A DNA stretch of 64,000 nucleotides, from positions 85,806,485 through 85,870,484 of the forward strand of contig NC_081847.1 in the NCBI RefSeq assembly GCF_963259705.1. Reading direction: 5' to 3'. The translations under genes and the position numbers were made by a program. This DNA is from Myotis daubentonii. Taxonomy: Eukaryota; Chordata; Mammalia; Chiroptera; Vespertilionidae. How positions within the stretch are numbered: the first letter of the stretch is position 1; every line of letters begins with the position of its first letter. Shown piece after piece: positions 22,951 through 35,898 of this stretch. The notes under the pieces are model-generated. The model worked only from the letters and a program-made list of their open reading frames with translations, was not told the DNA's origin and did not search any database.

Positions 22951-23929
22951 AGTGAAGAAGGGCAGGCAGGAAGGACCCAGGGAGGGGGCGCCGGGCTGGG
23001 CTCTCCTCCCTCGCCCACACGTTCAGTGAAAAAGCACAGACACCAGCAAATCATGGAGCCTGACTGTTTGGGACCAACATTTTCAGATTCTGTGCTTCCA
23101 TCAAGGGCTGCTAAATCTGAACTAACTCAGCCTAAGACTCCACCTATGTGTTGATGGGATCTCCTTCAGTGTTTGCTGTGTGAATCAGACTCTCAGAACT
23201 GAGGGGGATGTTGTAACAGTCAAAGCCATCTGGGTAAAAATAAAGAGCACGCATATTTAGGCTTGTTTAGGCTCCGAAGACAGCAGGACGGATGCAGGAG
23301 GAGATGTTTGCTGCAGCTACGTCTGGGGAGGGAGTGAGGAGAGGAGGGGAGGGGCAGACTTTGTACCTCATTCAAGTCTTTTCTTTTTGCTTCTTTTTTT
23401 CCCCAACAAGAACATGTTTCGCTGGCCTTCCTCAATCCCTGCACAGCTCCTCTCCCTGTCCCTTGAGCACCACAGTCTCACAGGGTCCCCCGGGGCCACC
23501 AGCCGGTCTCCTGCACCCTAGGAGGGGAGTGACAGCCCGCAGACAGTGTCTGCCTGGCCCTAGTCAATCCTAAATCCCTGCTTCCAGCCGGGAACGCCCT
23601 CTTAGGCTCTCAACTCCGCAGCCCAAGCGTCACAGGTTGGTTCCACCGGCTGTTCCAGGCCTCTCCACCCAACGCGCCCCTCTCAGAACTCGCTCTCCTC
23701 CCCGCTCCTTCCCACACTGCGCTCCGCCCTCCTCCTGCAGTGTCCAAATGGGAATCTGCCCTTCCCTCCCCCTCCACACCCCGTGTGCCCCTGGGGCTCT
23801 TCCGGGAGCCTCTCAAAGCAGGTTTCTCCTCTATCCCCGTCCCCTCTCCTGAGTCACCGATCAGGTGGCTTCCTCATTAGCAGCCTCCCAGCCTCCGCGC
23901 AAGGACCAGGGGCCCACCAGGCAGAGGCA

Positions 23930-24060
23930 GTTCGCTCATTGGTTCAGTCAGTCCCTGCTGAGAAGCTACGATGTGCCAGGCGCTGTGCTGGGTGCAGAGG
24001 CTGCGGCTGTCAACCACACAGACAGGTCCCCGTGCTCAAGGACCTCTCATTCCAGTGATG
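23930..24060 (-). mobile_element. L2-type LINE 3' fragment
   Basis: CTACGATGTGCCAGGCGCTG and GTGCTCAAGGACCTCTCATT match the reverse of the L2 3' end. Confidence 0.65.
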
Positions 24061-24079
24061 ACATCGACATTCAGATTCA

Positions 24080-24480
24080 TTCCTGGCTCCCCATTCACGG
24101 CTCCAGACAGGTAGACTCCATTCCTGCTCCCTGTCCCAACAGCCTCACCCACCTCACTGTTGCCACGTGTGGCCTCCCACCCCCTTCCCAGACATCTTGG
24201 ATGGTTGCCAGGTCCCTGAATGCGCCCTCCTTCCTCGTGCTCTGTTCACACGGTTCTCACTGACCGGAGCACCTTCCCTGCTCTGCCTCGTTACCTGGTC
24301 CTCCAAGTCTCTGCTCAGGTGTCACCTCCTCCAGGAAGCCCTCCTTCAAGTGACTCATGGAGATACCTTCCATCAGCATCCACATGCAGGCCCCGGCAGC
24401 CCTTCCCACACAGTCCTGTACGTATGGATTTAATTTCCCCCCCAGATCAGAAACTACAGGCTCTGTTCAACCCCTCACAT
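24080..24480 (+). mobile_element. L2 LINE fragment
   Basis: CTCAGGTGTCACCTCCTCCA followed by GGAAGCCCTCC is characteristic of the L2 3' region in sense orientation. Confidence 0.7.
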
Positions 24481-24681
24481 CTCTCCTGTGCCTGGCACAG
24501 TCGCGGATCCATACACACAGAATATTAAGGGATCTGCTTCCTAAGGGACTCGGTAATAAGGTTGCCGAGTCCCAGGATGCTGTGAGGTTGACAAGAGGCA
24601 GACAGTCACCAGCACCAACAGGTGCGAAAATGGGACAGAACCACAGCACAGAACCGAGGATGAAGACTGACAACTCTGTCC

Positions 24682-24938
24682 TGGCCTGTGTGGCTCAGTG
24701 GATAGAGCGTTGGCCTGCAGACCATAGGGTCCCAGGTTCAATTCCAGTCAAGGGCACATACTTAGGTTGCAGGCTCCTCCCCAGCCTGGGCCCTGGTCAG
24801 GGGTGTGTGCAGGAGGCAACCAATCGATGTGTTTCTCTCCCATCGATGTCTCTCTGTCTTTCCCTCTCTCTTCCACTCTCCCTAAAAATCAATGGAAAAA
24901 TATCCTCAGGTGAGGATTAACAAAACAACAACAAAAAA
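24682..24938 (+). mobile_element. Ves SINE with long duplication
   Basis: Full length, GTGAGGATTAA tail. Flanks AAGACTGACAACTCTGTCC (24663-24681) and AAGACTCACAACTCTGTCC (24939-24957), one mismatch in 19. Confidence 0.95.
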
Positions 24939-24957
24939 AAGACTCACAACTCTGTCC

Positions 24958-27900
24958 CCCGTCCCCCGCACACCTCTCCTTCAGGCGCTCCCTGAGGTCC
25001 TGAACCCCGAGACCGGGCCTGTGCCCGTGACAGGCTCCGTCATTCGCCAGCACGCGAGTGAGACGTGAGGGTTAGATTTCCAAGGGCCCTCCTCGCTGCT
25101 GCCTGTCCCCGGAAAGCCTGCCGAGATGCTGCTCTTATAAACAAGCTCCTGCTCGCTCCCTGCGGCGGTTCAGCGGGACCCGGCCTTCCTCTCCCTCCAG
25201 GGCTCCGTCTTGGTGTTGCCTTCCTGTTCTTTCTAATCCTGTCACCTCCCTCCCCCCCGACACCTGCACACACGGTACAGACAGCTCAGGACGTCCTGGC
25301 TCAGCACGGGAGTCTGGTCCTTGGAGGAGAGACTTTCAATCACACTGTGAACCACTCTGAGCTCTTCCTGGGGCAGTGGGTTCCTGCCCAGCGTTGTGAC
25401 CAGCAGGAGGCGACAGCGCCGCGGAGGGCCACAGAGAGGGCCTGGGCCTGGGCAGGGTCCCTTTCTAGCCTATAGACACTCACGCCTTTGAGTTCACATC
25501 TGTTCCCTGTTATCTGGAAGCGCCATGCGGCTCTTTAAAACCATATGCTCAACGCGTGAAAATGCAATCGTAACTCATTCGCTTGTTCAGCGAGTCCTTC
25601 TCACGGGGACAGGAGTCAGAGGCTGTGGGAGGCCTGGCCAAGGCGCTCACCTAGAGGCCGCCGGACCCCGGCCGCTGCGATACCGACTTCCAGGGGCCGT
25701 CGGTGCTCTGCCTGTGACCCATCAGGGAGGTGTCAGGACAGAGTGACAAGCTCTGCTGTGGCACAGACAGACCCTCATCCCAGGTGCAACTCTTCTTCTA
25801 GGGACTTTCACTCCCAGACTAACCTGAGTTATGTATTTTTTTAAAAAAATCCTTGTTTCCAAATGTATATGGGTTCGTCTGTATAAAGTTTCTGGGAGAT
25901 GCTGCATAAGCAGTAGCTGCAGTCACTCCAGGCAGGAAGTAACCGTGGCAGAGACCACGAGACCTCATTTCGTGGACGTGGGTGAACCCAGAGTGATCTT
26001 CCCATTGTGTTCCGCCTTTATCTAACAGACAGCTCTTCGTTCGTGCAGCTTAATAGCTTTAACCGGCACTCTTACCATTGTCTTTTCCATATGACCCATG
26101 TTAGGGCAAGATTTAAAAGACCCGCAAGCTCTTTTGTCCACCAGCTCCATATCTTGGCCATCCCTGATAAAGCTTTCGTTCCCCTCACCCGGTATGTCGG
26201 GTCAGATCTTCCTAAGGCCTGTGCGCCCATCACTGCTCCCGACCGCCTCCCAGCACGTTACCCACACGCTAATGAGAGACCTGCCACTCCCAGGTGAGCC
26301 GGAGCAGCCCAATGGAGTGGCTGTGCCCAGTTCTCCCGATAGCCCAAGTGTTTCGTTCCACTTCCGGTCTCCGAGCCGATGCAATAGGGAAGAGGAGGAA
26401 GCTCATGCATTTGCCTAAGCCTGGCAGGTTTTGCTAAACTGGTTTGGCATCTTTTTTGTTTGGTTTGGTTGATGGAAATGACTGCATGAATGCAGCCTGC
26501 ATGCAGAGTTGACCGGCTGGTGGGAGGACTTCCCGGCAGAGGGAGAGACGTCACCCGGCACCCGCTGGCCAAGAGGCTGCACTACCTTCTCAACCCCCTC
26601 TGGGCTCCCATCTCACAGGGAACGGACCATTTCTACAACCGCTCTGTGTGGCCCAAAGGCTTGTTTTGAAACCGGGTTCTAGAATTTACCTCTGTCTGCT
26701 AACACTCGCTAACAGCAGCAGCGTGAGGCAAATACTAGTAATCCTCAGAGCAGTCTCCTCACCTCCCTGTCCCCAAGCGAGCTCCTGCCAAGAGCTAGCG
26801 TATGGCTGAAATGTCATCACGGCTGCACTAGGAATCCCTGGGCCCAGTTTTGACACCGCAAACTAAGGACCCGGGAGAAGGTCTACCAGGGGGTTCAACA
26901 TCTGGGAAGATCATGCGGATCTACTATTCCCGGGAGCCTGGCCTCCCCCCAAAGGCGCTTTGCTGTTAAAGAGCATATTCTCTGTCCGGCTGCCAACTCT
27001 GCTCAGCTGCAGCCTCGTGGAACCGGTCAGGGGGCCAGGAGACCTGTGCCATTTTCTAAAGGCAACTAGGGGCCCCGGAGCCCCCGACCACGTCCCATTA
27101 CCTCCTTAAGCACATGCCCTCTGCGGGCTGTCCCTAGCATATCAGATCAGACTGGGAAGTGTCCACGGTCTCCTGAGTCCTGCCCTGTGCCGACCTTTCA
27201 GGGTTGCCATCACCTGCCACCCAGAGGTGGGGCCAGCGGTGCCCACGTCGTGGGAAGGCACCTTGTGGTTGTGCGGCATCTCCCCGCTGACCCCACCCGT
27301 CCACACTAGCCCTGCAGGACAGCGCCTCCCTCTCCCCTGCCCAGGCCCCAGGAGCAGCATCCGTGGACGAAGCAGACGCCTGGGTGCAGACCTCCTTTTA
27401 CAGACCCGTGGAGGCAACCGTGTCTTCCATTTCAGTGATGTTTTGTTTGGTGTTCATGCAACCGGAGCTAATAACAAAACCGGCTTCGCGGAACACAGTG
27501 CCATCAGCAGATCTTCCAAAATGAATTGCGACCGAGGTTGTCAGCTTTCCAAGACACAAGATGACTGAAGGCCTCGTGCACACAGACCTCCAGGGAAAGG
27601 GAGGTCCAACCCAGCCCGTTGTGTTCATCCCTCCTCTCCCTGCACCACCTCCTGACCTGCCCGAGGAGGAAAAGTCCCGGATCAGAACGGGTCCACCCGG
27701 AGGCAGACCTGAGAGCCGCAGAGAGCCTGGCCCCACTCTCAGGGCGGGGGGGGGGGGTCCCTCTAGGTGCTTCCCACTCCCCCCGGAGATGAGACAGGGG
27801 CCCCATTCATGGCCTGGTTTTCCCCGCTGCTGCCATGTCAGCCCAGCCCTGGGGACTCAGACTTTTCCAGCCTGTCACATGAAGGGAGAGGGGAACCCCT

Positions 27901-29835
27901 GGCCGCAGCTCCGGGCAGAAACGGGCATAACTCCCCTGGGGCACGTAATCTCCACTTCTCTGCTATCTCATTTCATTACCTTCGGGCATCGCCAGCAGCC
28001 CGGGTGCCTGATACTGTGGGAAACTTCGCACACTGCGTTTCTGATAGGACTGTGAGCACCTTTCCTAACAAACAGTCACCGATCTGGTCAGCTTCTCCTT
28101 CTAAAAGCTAGCGGGACAAAAAACCCACAAAACCAAAAACACAAACAGCTGCGTACAGCAGAGAGCAGGCACCTCTCAAACCAGGAAGGTCCAAGCTGCA
28201 GGGGACGAGGGAACCGCGAGCTGGCCGCCACCCGCCTCGACGCTGAGAGACACAGCCGTGACAAATCATGATGCGAATTCTGACGTGCTCCGAGATCCCG
28301 ACAGACAGGGTCGATGGCCTCCAGCATCCCTTCCCTGTCTAAATTCAGTGAATTTCATATTGTGGCCATGTAGGCAGGAACAGAATCTTACTCCTTTCAA
28401 CAAAAATAGCAGCACAAAATAGGTCAAGCTACCAGAGACGTGGCGTTCCCAAGGCAAATTCAAGGAAATTCAGGGTGTCCCTTCTGCCTGAAGCCACCAG
28501 AGGTTTTCGGTGATGGTGGACCCTCACGCAGGACCCTCACGCAGAAGTGGCCTCCCCGCCTGTGGGCTCAGGCTGCCGGGTGACGCCGCACTCGGGCCCT
28601 GAGCAGCGTTTGTGTTGTTCCTTGTACTTGAGTGATCTTCACTTCGTAGTTACCTCGGTCTCATTTCAACGATTCCTCCATGTGAGGCCTCGAATGTGCC
28701 CCCATAAGGTACATCTAACTAAGGGCGGCATTCTCGGCAAACACAGCACAACCTCCCAGCCTGGCCGACGACAGGACCGTCATGTCCACCGACACATCGC
28801 CCCGCTGTCAGCGAGGCTACTGAGGGTTAAGAAATGCTAAGAATGGGAGTCAGCTCAGTATTGACCAGCATCCTGAGCTCCCAGCTGCTTAGCGGAGCTC
28901 CCAGCCCTGCTCCCAGGAGGGTGTATCTGGCAGGTTTTCCCCTGTCCCTGCTGTGCAGGGAGGACCATCTGCGAACCAGGGGCTGGTTGGGGGCTTCCAA
29001 GGATGGCATCGCTGAGAATATGCTGGAAAGTGACCTGGTGACCAAATCAGGAGAGAGATGCATTCGCTGGGTGATGTTCAGAACAGCCTGTTTGGAAAAC
29101 CAGGCCAGTCGGATTCTCCTTCCTAGGAGACGGTCTGTTCACTCAGAGGTACAGCTGGACAGAAGGTACGAGACGGTTCCCTCAAGCTACAGGCCGGTCG
29201 GTGGCTCTCCCACACCCAAGGTCCAATGGCTCATCAACAAACATTCGCTCCCAAAGCGCTGGTTCAACTCAGACAACTTGTCCCTCTTCTCTTCTTTTTG
29301 TCAGTTCCAGAGGAGCTGTTATACCTCACGCCAGGTATCAGGCAGCATGCCACTGCTATCTTCCTGAAAGACACGCTGGCCTGAGGGCACGCTGGCCACA
29401 CATTTTGCGTGATCCCTGAGGGTGGGGTCACCTGACCAATGAGTGATCGCAGCCGTTACACACCTGCCAAGGTCACTGCGTCCACCTGACCTTGTCCCCA
29501 AATTCCATCTGAGACTTCAAGCATTCTACGACCCTGAACATTGGAACAGAAGCCCGAGTTATAAACACACCAACCGGATACATCTTGATTATAGCTGTTA
29601 TAGTAGTCCTTGAAACATTTTCTCTAACTTATTAGTGCTTTAACAGTTACAAGCTCATAGCAAACAATAAAACTTTATACTTGTACACAAAATAGACAGT
29701 AGAATTTCCCTCCTACTCCCACGTCCCACCCCACCTCCCAAGAGAAACCACTTACAAGCTAAGCTCTCAGTTGTGTTGTTTTCCTTTTTATCCCTCACCA
29801 GAGGAAATGTGTGTTGTTTGTTTGTTTGTTTTTCT
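24958..29835. other. Unassigned intronic stretch, about 4.9 kb
   Basis: No gene recognised and no Ves SINE. A G run of about 11 lies near 27745. This is the longest SINE-free stretch of the intron. Confidence 0.45.
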
Positions 29836-30004
29836 TTTACTGTCTTTTAAAAAGAGAGGAAGGGAAAGAGAGGGGGAGGGGAGAGAAACATCAATCGGTT
29901 GCCTCCTGTACACAACCTAGGTATGTACCCTGACCGGGAATCAAACCCACAACCTTTGGGTGTACAGGACGACACTCAACCAGCTGAGACATCCGGCCAG
30001 GGCT
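29836..30004 (-). mobile_element. Ves SINE, internally shortened
   Basis: Minus-strand copy lacking part of the centre; head ends GCCCTGGCCGGATGTCTCAG on the minus strand. TGTTTGTT repeats adjoin its tail side at 29811-29835. Confidence 0.88.
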
Positions 30005-30116
30005 GAGCTTGATTATGAATCTTGATTTCATAAGACTCCTCACCAGGAGATGAGGCTTAGTCAAAGGTCTCATATAAAAACACCACTGACAGGGACTCAA
30101 TGCATGGCTTTGGGAT

Positions 30117-30142
30117 CGGGGGGGGTGGGGGGGGTGGGGGGG
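30117..30142 (+). repeat. G-rich tract
   Basis: Runs of G separated by single T. Confidence 0.9.
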
Positions 30143-30541
30143 TGGAACCAAAGCTTTTCCCCCCAGCTATGACCTGCTACATTTCCATCTTTAGTGAAAC
30201 CAAGTACACAACATTTTACTTTATGAAGGTCACAACCTTGGGTATCAATTTTTATTTCATTTGGAGAGAACTGGAGTCTTGAATGCATACATGGAATCAA
30301 TGGTTTCAATCTTTTAAGTGAAGGTAAAAGATGCCAAGAACGTTTTAAAGGACGCGCTCCCTGGAAAGGATATTAAAGACCTACAACGTTAACTGGATCC
30401 CCCAGGCACGCTCTCCCCGAGACTGCAACCTGGCAAGCTCACCCCAGCCGGACCTTTAGAACAAAGACCACAGACTCTCCGTCTTCCCTGGGGAAAATCC
30501 TTGCTGGGTTGCCCCAGGTTCCCTCTACTTTCATCTCCTTT

Positions 30542-30733
30542 CAGCGGTTCTCAACCTTCCTAATGCCGCGACCCTTTAATACAGTTCCTCATGTTGTGGT
30601 GGCCCCCAACCATAAAGTTATTTTCATTGCTACTTCATAACTGTAATTTTGCTTCTGTTATGCATCGTCGTGTAAATATCTGATATGCAGGATGTGTTTT
30701 CATTGTTCGCGACCCACAGGTTGAGAACCACTG
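30542..30733 (-). mobile_element. SPIN-like hAT element (non-autonomous)
   Basis: Begins CAGCGGTTCTCAACCTTCCT, continues AATGCCGCGACCCTTTAATA and CATAACTGTAATTTTGCTTC, and ends GCGACCCACAGGTTGAGAAC plus CACTG. This matches the SPIN ('Space Invader') family known for horizontal transfer among tetrapods, reversed relative to how I remember the consensus, with an internal deletion after TTTTCATTGTT. The 8-bp duplication is not clear. Confidence 0.8.
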
Positions 30734-31164
30734 CTATGTGATTCTACAATTTGAAACGTCAAAAACCATTACCTTATTTTTTTAAAAAAACAGTAATTGT
30801 TTTAAACAAGACCATTACCAAGCACCTCTTGCCTATGAAGCAATGTGCTGGGTGCTTTCACGGGCGTTACCACACGTCTCAGGTGCCGAGGATGGCTTTT
30901 GTATAAGGTATGAGACTTCCTATCACCGACCCAGGAAGAAGGCGGCTTCCGCTCCAGGGATGGGGGTGAAGGACCCCTGGCATCGGCTCCGTCCATCCTC
31001 CCTCAGGTCCACATTCTGATCAAAACCATTAGACCTCCCCCTTCATCCTAGAGGTTATTTATCAACTGTCCCAAACTCTAGAGACGCATTTTACAGCAGA
31101 TAGAAAAAGCCACAGTAGGCACATAGCTGTAAAAATCAGAACTGGGTCGCCCCAGGAAAGGTCA

Positions 31165-31300
31165 TAAGCATGCTTTCCCTCCTTGCTGGCCTCTGGCCCA
31201 AATCCTATGGGCTCCTGAGGATCTGGCTCCAACCCACCGCCTCCATGAAGCCCTCCTGGATTCCTGCTTCCCCTACCGAGATAGGCAATGACCCAGGGCC
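31165..31300 (+). mobile_element. L2 LINE fragment (probable)
   Basis: CTCCATGAAGCCCTCCTGGA resembles the L2 3' region. Confidence 0.5.
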
Positions 31301-31356
31301 AGGAGATTATGCCCTAAGTCTCGGGCTCCTTTCATCCATTTTTTCAAAGCGATATA

Positions 31357-31962
31357 CAGGAATACCACCTCGTTTTACGGTGGTATGTTACTCTGCTTCA
31401 CTTTATTGTACTTCCCAGATACCAGGTTGTGTTCTTTGTTGTTGTTGTTTGTGCTTTCTTTGAATAAACTGCAAGTTTGTGGTAGACTCCGTGGTGAGCA
31501 AGTTTATCAACGCCATGTTTCCAACAAGCTCAGATGATGGTTGGCATATTTTAGCAATTAAGTATTTTAGCAATAACAAGGTATGTGTACATTGCTATTT
31601 TTTAGACATAACGGTATGGCACACTCAATAGCCTACGCAGTGGTCGGCAAACTGCAGCTCGTGAGCCACATGCGGCTCTTTGGCCCCTTGAGTGTGGCTC
31701 TTCCACAAAATACCACGTGCGGGCGCGCACGTACAGTGCGATTGAAATTTCGTGGCCCATGCGCAGAAGTCGGTATTTTGTGGAAGAGCCACGCTCAAGG
31801 GGCCAAAGAGCAGCATGTGGCTCGCGAGCCTCAGTTTGCCGACCACTGGCCTACCGCATAGTGTAAACGTAACTTTTGTATGCACTGGAAAACCAAAAAG
31901 CCACGTGACTCGCCGGGTGTGGCGTTCTGGACCTAAACTCCCGCATCTCCGAGGCCTGCCTG
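31357..31962 (+). mobile_element. Tigger1-type DNA transposon, interrupted
   Basis: Ends CAGGAATACCACCTCGTTTT and CATCTCCGAGGCCTGCCTG are the Tigger1 inverted repeats. The interior keeps GTTTGTGGTAGACTCCGTGG and CATAGTGTAAACGTAACTTT. A TA precedes the left end. It is split by a hAT MITE at 31638-31848. Confidence 0.8.
31638..31848. mobile_element. hAT MITE inserted in Tigger1
   Basis: A 211-base nearly palindromic element with ends CAGTGGTCGGCAAACTG and CAGTTTGCCGACCACTG. Flanked by GCCTACG (31631-31637) and GCCTACCG (31849-31856), an 8-bp duplication with one base lost on the left. Confidence 0.85.
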
Positions 31963-31964
31963 TG

Positions 31965-32700
31965 TACAGCGTGACTGCTCCAGTCTCCAAAACAAACGAA
32001 GCCACGCCTACCTGCCATCTGGCCCCGCGTGCGTGGCAAGCACAGCTATCATCTGCAGAAGCCAAAGTGTTCAGCATAAAGACCACTGCTGCCCGGAGGG
32101 CTCGCCGCCCGGGTTAAACCAACAACTCGGAAATAAAATGAGCCATTAGAGAAAGCTGTAAAATCTCACAGAGGGCAAGGCTCTCCGTATTTATATTGCA
32201 CTTAAATGAAGCCGCACAGGGGGCCTTGCTGGCCTTTTGGTGACTCTAAATTATTCAGCACCACCCTGATGTATTGCTAATTAAGATCTAACCCTAAGGC
32301 ACAGACCCAGCTCGGAAGGCTGCATTGCCGCCTCTAACAGCATCTGAGGCAGACCCCTCTCGCCCTGGGCCTCCCCCCTCCGCTGCCAAATCACCAGAAA
32401 GGCCTGCATCCCTCCAAGTCAAACTCCATGGACAGCTAAGGAAGTAAAGTGGAAACCTGGCAACAAGGTGAATGAATTACTGAGGTCCTTTCGGAGGCCG
32501 GCGGTCCCAGTCCTAACACCTGGCGTTTTAGAACATGGGCTGCCTCCTCCTGGGACAAGCCAATCCCTTTGTCTCTCAGCTGGAAGGGAGCAGCTGCCCC
32601 CGCTGAGGGCCTTGTCTGAGTCTCCACCCCCTGCAGTGCGGACACAACCTGGGCCTTCCCGACCCCCAGCTCCTCAGCTACCCCAGTACCACCTGTGACA
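31965..32700. other. Unassigned intronic stretch
   Basis: No gene or nameable repeat. The AT-rich part 32110-32300 is repeat-free. Confidence 0.45.
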
Positions 32701-33246
32701 CTGGGTAAAAACGAAAGGCATGTGAACAAAGTATACACCTCAGTAACAGTGTGTTAACATTAGCGTACTCGCTGTAATAAATGCAGCATACTACTGCAAG
32801 ATGCTCACAAGGAAAGCTGGGCATGGGGTATATGGGAACTCTCTGTAATAGATTTACAGAAAAACTGCAAATATAAGACTTCTAAAATTAAAAGTTTATT
32901 TTAAAAAATAATGACAGCACAGAATGCTGATGAGGATGTAGAAAAACTGGATCACTCAGACATTTGGCAGTTTCTTTAAAGAAAAAAAAAAAGAACCATA
33001 AAACCCAGCATCTGGGATTTAGCTCAGAAATTAAAACGTAACATTCACCCCAAAACCTGTATGTAAATGTTTAGAGCAGCTTATTCACAACAGCCAAAAC
33101 CTGGAAACAAACCCAAGTGGGTGGACAAACTGTGGTAACCTGTACCATCCAATAATCAGCAATAAAAAAAGGAATCGTCAATGCACGCACCCACCTAAAC
33201 AAATCTCCACAGAACGCTGCTCAGTGAAAAAAAGCCAGCTCACATG
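32700..33246 (+). mobile_element. L1M LINE 3' region fragments
   Basis: TATGGGAACTCTCTGTAATA and ATGAGGATGTAGAAAAACTG, GAGCAGCTTATTCACAACAG, CCAAAACCTGGAAACAAACC are typical of old L1 3' sequence in sense orientation. Confidence 0.75.
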
Positions 33247-33549
33247 TTGAAATCCTAACCCCCAAAGCGAGGGTCTGGGGAAGCGGCCATTGGGGGGTGG
33301 TTAAGGCGCCAGGGGCAGCCCTCCTGAGTGGCCAGTGCCCTATAAACGAGACCCAGAGTTCCCGCGCCCTCTCTCAGCCGCGTAAGGCGAGGGCAGAAGA
33401 GCCGCCTGCAACCCGGGAGAGAGAGGTCCGCCTGGAGCCTGACCCGCGGCCCGAACCTGGGCCGCAGCCTGAGGCGGTGAGAAACCTCCGCCGCTGAGAA
33501 CCCCCAGTGTCTGGCAGTTTGTTACCACAGCCCAACTGGACTGAGATAC
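33247..33549 (+). mobile_element. Old LTR-like interspersed repeat
   Basis: ATGTTGAAATCCTAACCCCC, AGTGCCCTATAAACGAGACC and CAGTTTGTTACCACAGCCCA match a common ancient mammalian repeat, probably MaLR-related. A similar copy lies reversed at 58010-58400. Confidence 0.6.
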
Positions 33550-33567
33550 TATCCTTAAAGTGAACTT

Positions 33568-33795
33568 TATTTTATTTTTCTTTTAAATATATTTTTATTG
33601 ATTTCAGAGAGGAAGGAAGAGGGAGAGAGAGATAGAAACATCAATGATGAGAATCACTGATCAGCTGCCTCCTGCACGCCCCCCCCCGCTGGGGATCGAG
33701 CCCACAACCTGGGCATGTGCCCTTGCCCGGAATCGAACCCGGACCCTTCAGTCCGCAGGCTGGTGCTCTATCCAGTGAGCCAAACCAGCCAGGGC
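33568..33795 (-). mobile_element. Ves SINE
   Basis: Full length on the minus strand. CCTTAAAGTGAACTT left and CCTTAAAGTAACTTT right are duplications with a one-base gap. Confidence 0.93.
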
Positions 33796-35017
33796 CCTTA
33801 AAGTAACTTTTAGAAAGTTACTTTATTCTAAAGTAAACTGGGACTTAGGCATCAATTTATATTTTATGTTTCTAAGCATGACTTACTTTTATTATCATTA
33901 TGTTTCATGTTGGGTGCTACTTTTATTATCATAACATCTCAGGATGGAGATGATCTCTCCATCTCATAACAGCATCGCAATTAGGAAGCTCCGATCCAGT
34001 CCCTAACTTCCGGCGTTCTCCCTGGCCGGCTCCTGTCGCTCTCCCAGCTCAGGGCGGATGCTCCGGCACAATCCTCTGGGAAAGCTCCATCCCAGCTCCA
34101 CCAGGGCCCGGCCTCTGCTCCGTGGATGCCATGCGCAGTGCACCCCCCTGCAGCACCCCCCACCCTCGAGCAGAACTCAGAGGGGCTGCAGGAAAGCTAA
34201 TGCATCGGAAGCAGCCTTACCAGAAACTGCATCTGCAACAAGGTGAAGCACATGACCTTCTAACTCTAAACCTCTGTCTCTATGACTCATGAGCATTTCT
34301 ATGACTCAAGGTTATTAACACATAAATCTCAACCTTATATTCTGATGGCTGGTCCACGTATCAGCCATGAATGAAATGCACACCAAAGTCAAAAACAAAA
34401 CCCTTCCTGAACCTTCAAGTTTCCTTCCTACCATCATTTTCCTTTCATTCTCATTCCCAACCGTACTCAGGCAAATCCTACTGCTTCTGTTTAACACACA
34501 CGAAAAAGTCGGGGAGACTTGCCCAGGTTTTCACAGCAAGAAAAGGGCACGAATGGAAGAAGCCTGGGCCTGACCCCTCTCCAGTTTCCTTCGCCTCAGT
34601 CCCGTGGCTCACCATTAACAGCACTGTCAGCTTATCACACTTTCGTGTAAGTGGCCAGAACACAAGGTCGGAGTAGCAGGCGGGAGGGAAGGCATGCATG
34701 TTGCCTCTCCTTGGAAGAAAGAACGGGCAGGAAACCCAGCATTTCCCCTCACCTCCACTGCTCACGTTTCAGACGTGAAGCGCTGCAAACTAGCTCACCA
34801 CTGTTCAGCCCACACCTGCCTCTGAGACGAGCGTCCCTCGGGGAGGACTTCCCAGGCCCTTGGGGAAAACCTCACAGAAATACCAGACTCTCAAAGCTGG
34901 GCTGCCAGCCCTGTGCGGCGCCGCCCTTCAAACCAGCCGGCTCCGAGCGCCTGCCACGAAGGGCACAGTGCTCGCCGTGGCAGGGCCTCCGCCCTCATGG
35001 GGAAGGCGAGGAGGTGA

Positions 35018-35204
35018 GGCAAACTTTATTGGTTTCAGAGAGGAAGGAGAGGGAGAGAGAGAGAGAAACATCAATGGTGAGAGAGAATCATCAATCGCTG
35101 CCTCCTATGAGCCCACAACCCAGGCAGGTGCCCTGACCAGGAGCTGAACCATGACCTCCCCGTTCATAGGTTGACACTCAACCACGGAGCCACTGTGGCT
35201 GGGC
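35018..35204 (-). mobile_element. Ves SINE, centre deleted
   Basis: Minus-strand head and tail present; about 20 bases of the centre missing. Confidence 0.9.
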
Positions 35205-35647
35205 GGGGCGGGGAGAGGTGTTGTCAAGATCAAACTTCGGTCATGAAGTCAAAATGGGGTGTGGCGGAGGCTGGGTGGGGCACCAGCCACCACCGATGAT
35301 TCCCAGTTGCCGAGAGCTGAGCGCTGCCCACAGAGCTCACCCTCAGCACAGACCTGAGAGAGATCACAGGGGAACCCAGACGGGGTGCTCCTGTCACAGC
35401 AAATCCAAAGCCGCCCCCCCACCCCCGAGTGCCCTTCCTCTCTCTAATCTCCTTCGTTCTCGTTCCTTTCTGTCTGCACCCAAATTTACAGCCTACACAT
35501 GGCTTCCTCCCATAAGAAAGGTGCCAGATGGCCCCTTTATGTTGCCTTTCTCCCTCCCACCACGAAGTACCCACCGCCCCAACAGGGGACTACAGCATTT
35601 GAAACTACTTTATACCAAATCAATAAATCCTTGGAATTCCCACTTTT

Positions 35648-35811
35648 TTTTTCCTTTTTTTAAAAGAGAAAGAATCATTGATCGGCTGCCTCCTGCATAC
35701 CCCACACTGGAAATCAAGCTCGCAACCCCCGCATGTGCCCTGACCAGGAATCAAACAGTGACCTTCTGGTTCAAAGGTCGACGCTCAACCACTGAGCCAC
35801 GCCGGCCAGGC
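35648..35811 (-). mobile_element. Ves SINE, TC-rich region deleted
   Basis: Minus-strand copy with poly-T at 35645-35660 joined directly to GAATCATTGATCGGCTGCCT. Confidence 0.9.
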
Positions 35812-35898
35812 CCACTCTTAGGATAAATTCAAGTGAGGTGGAAGCCTATTTCTCTAAGAGAAAGAAAAACTATGAATCACTTTATTTAGGTTTACTTT

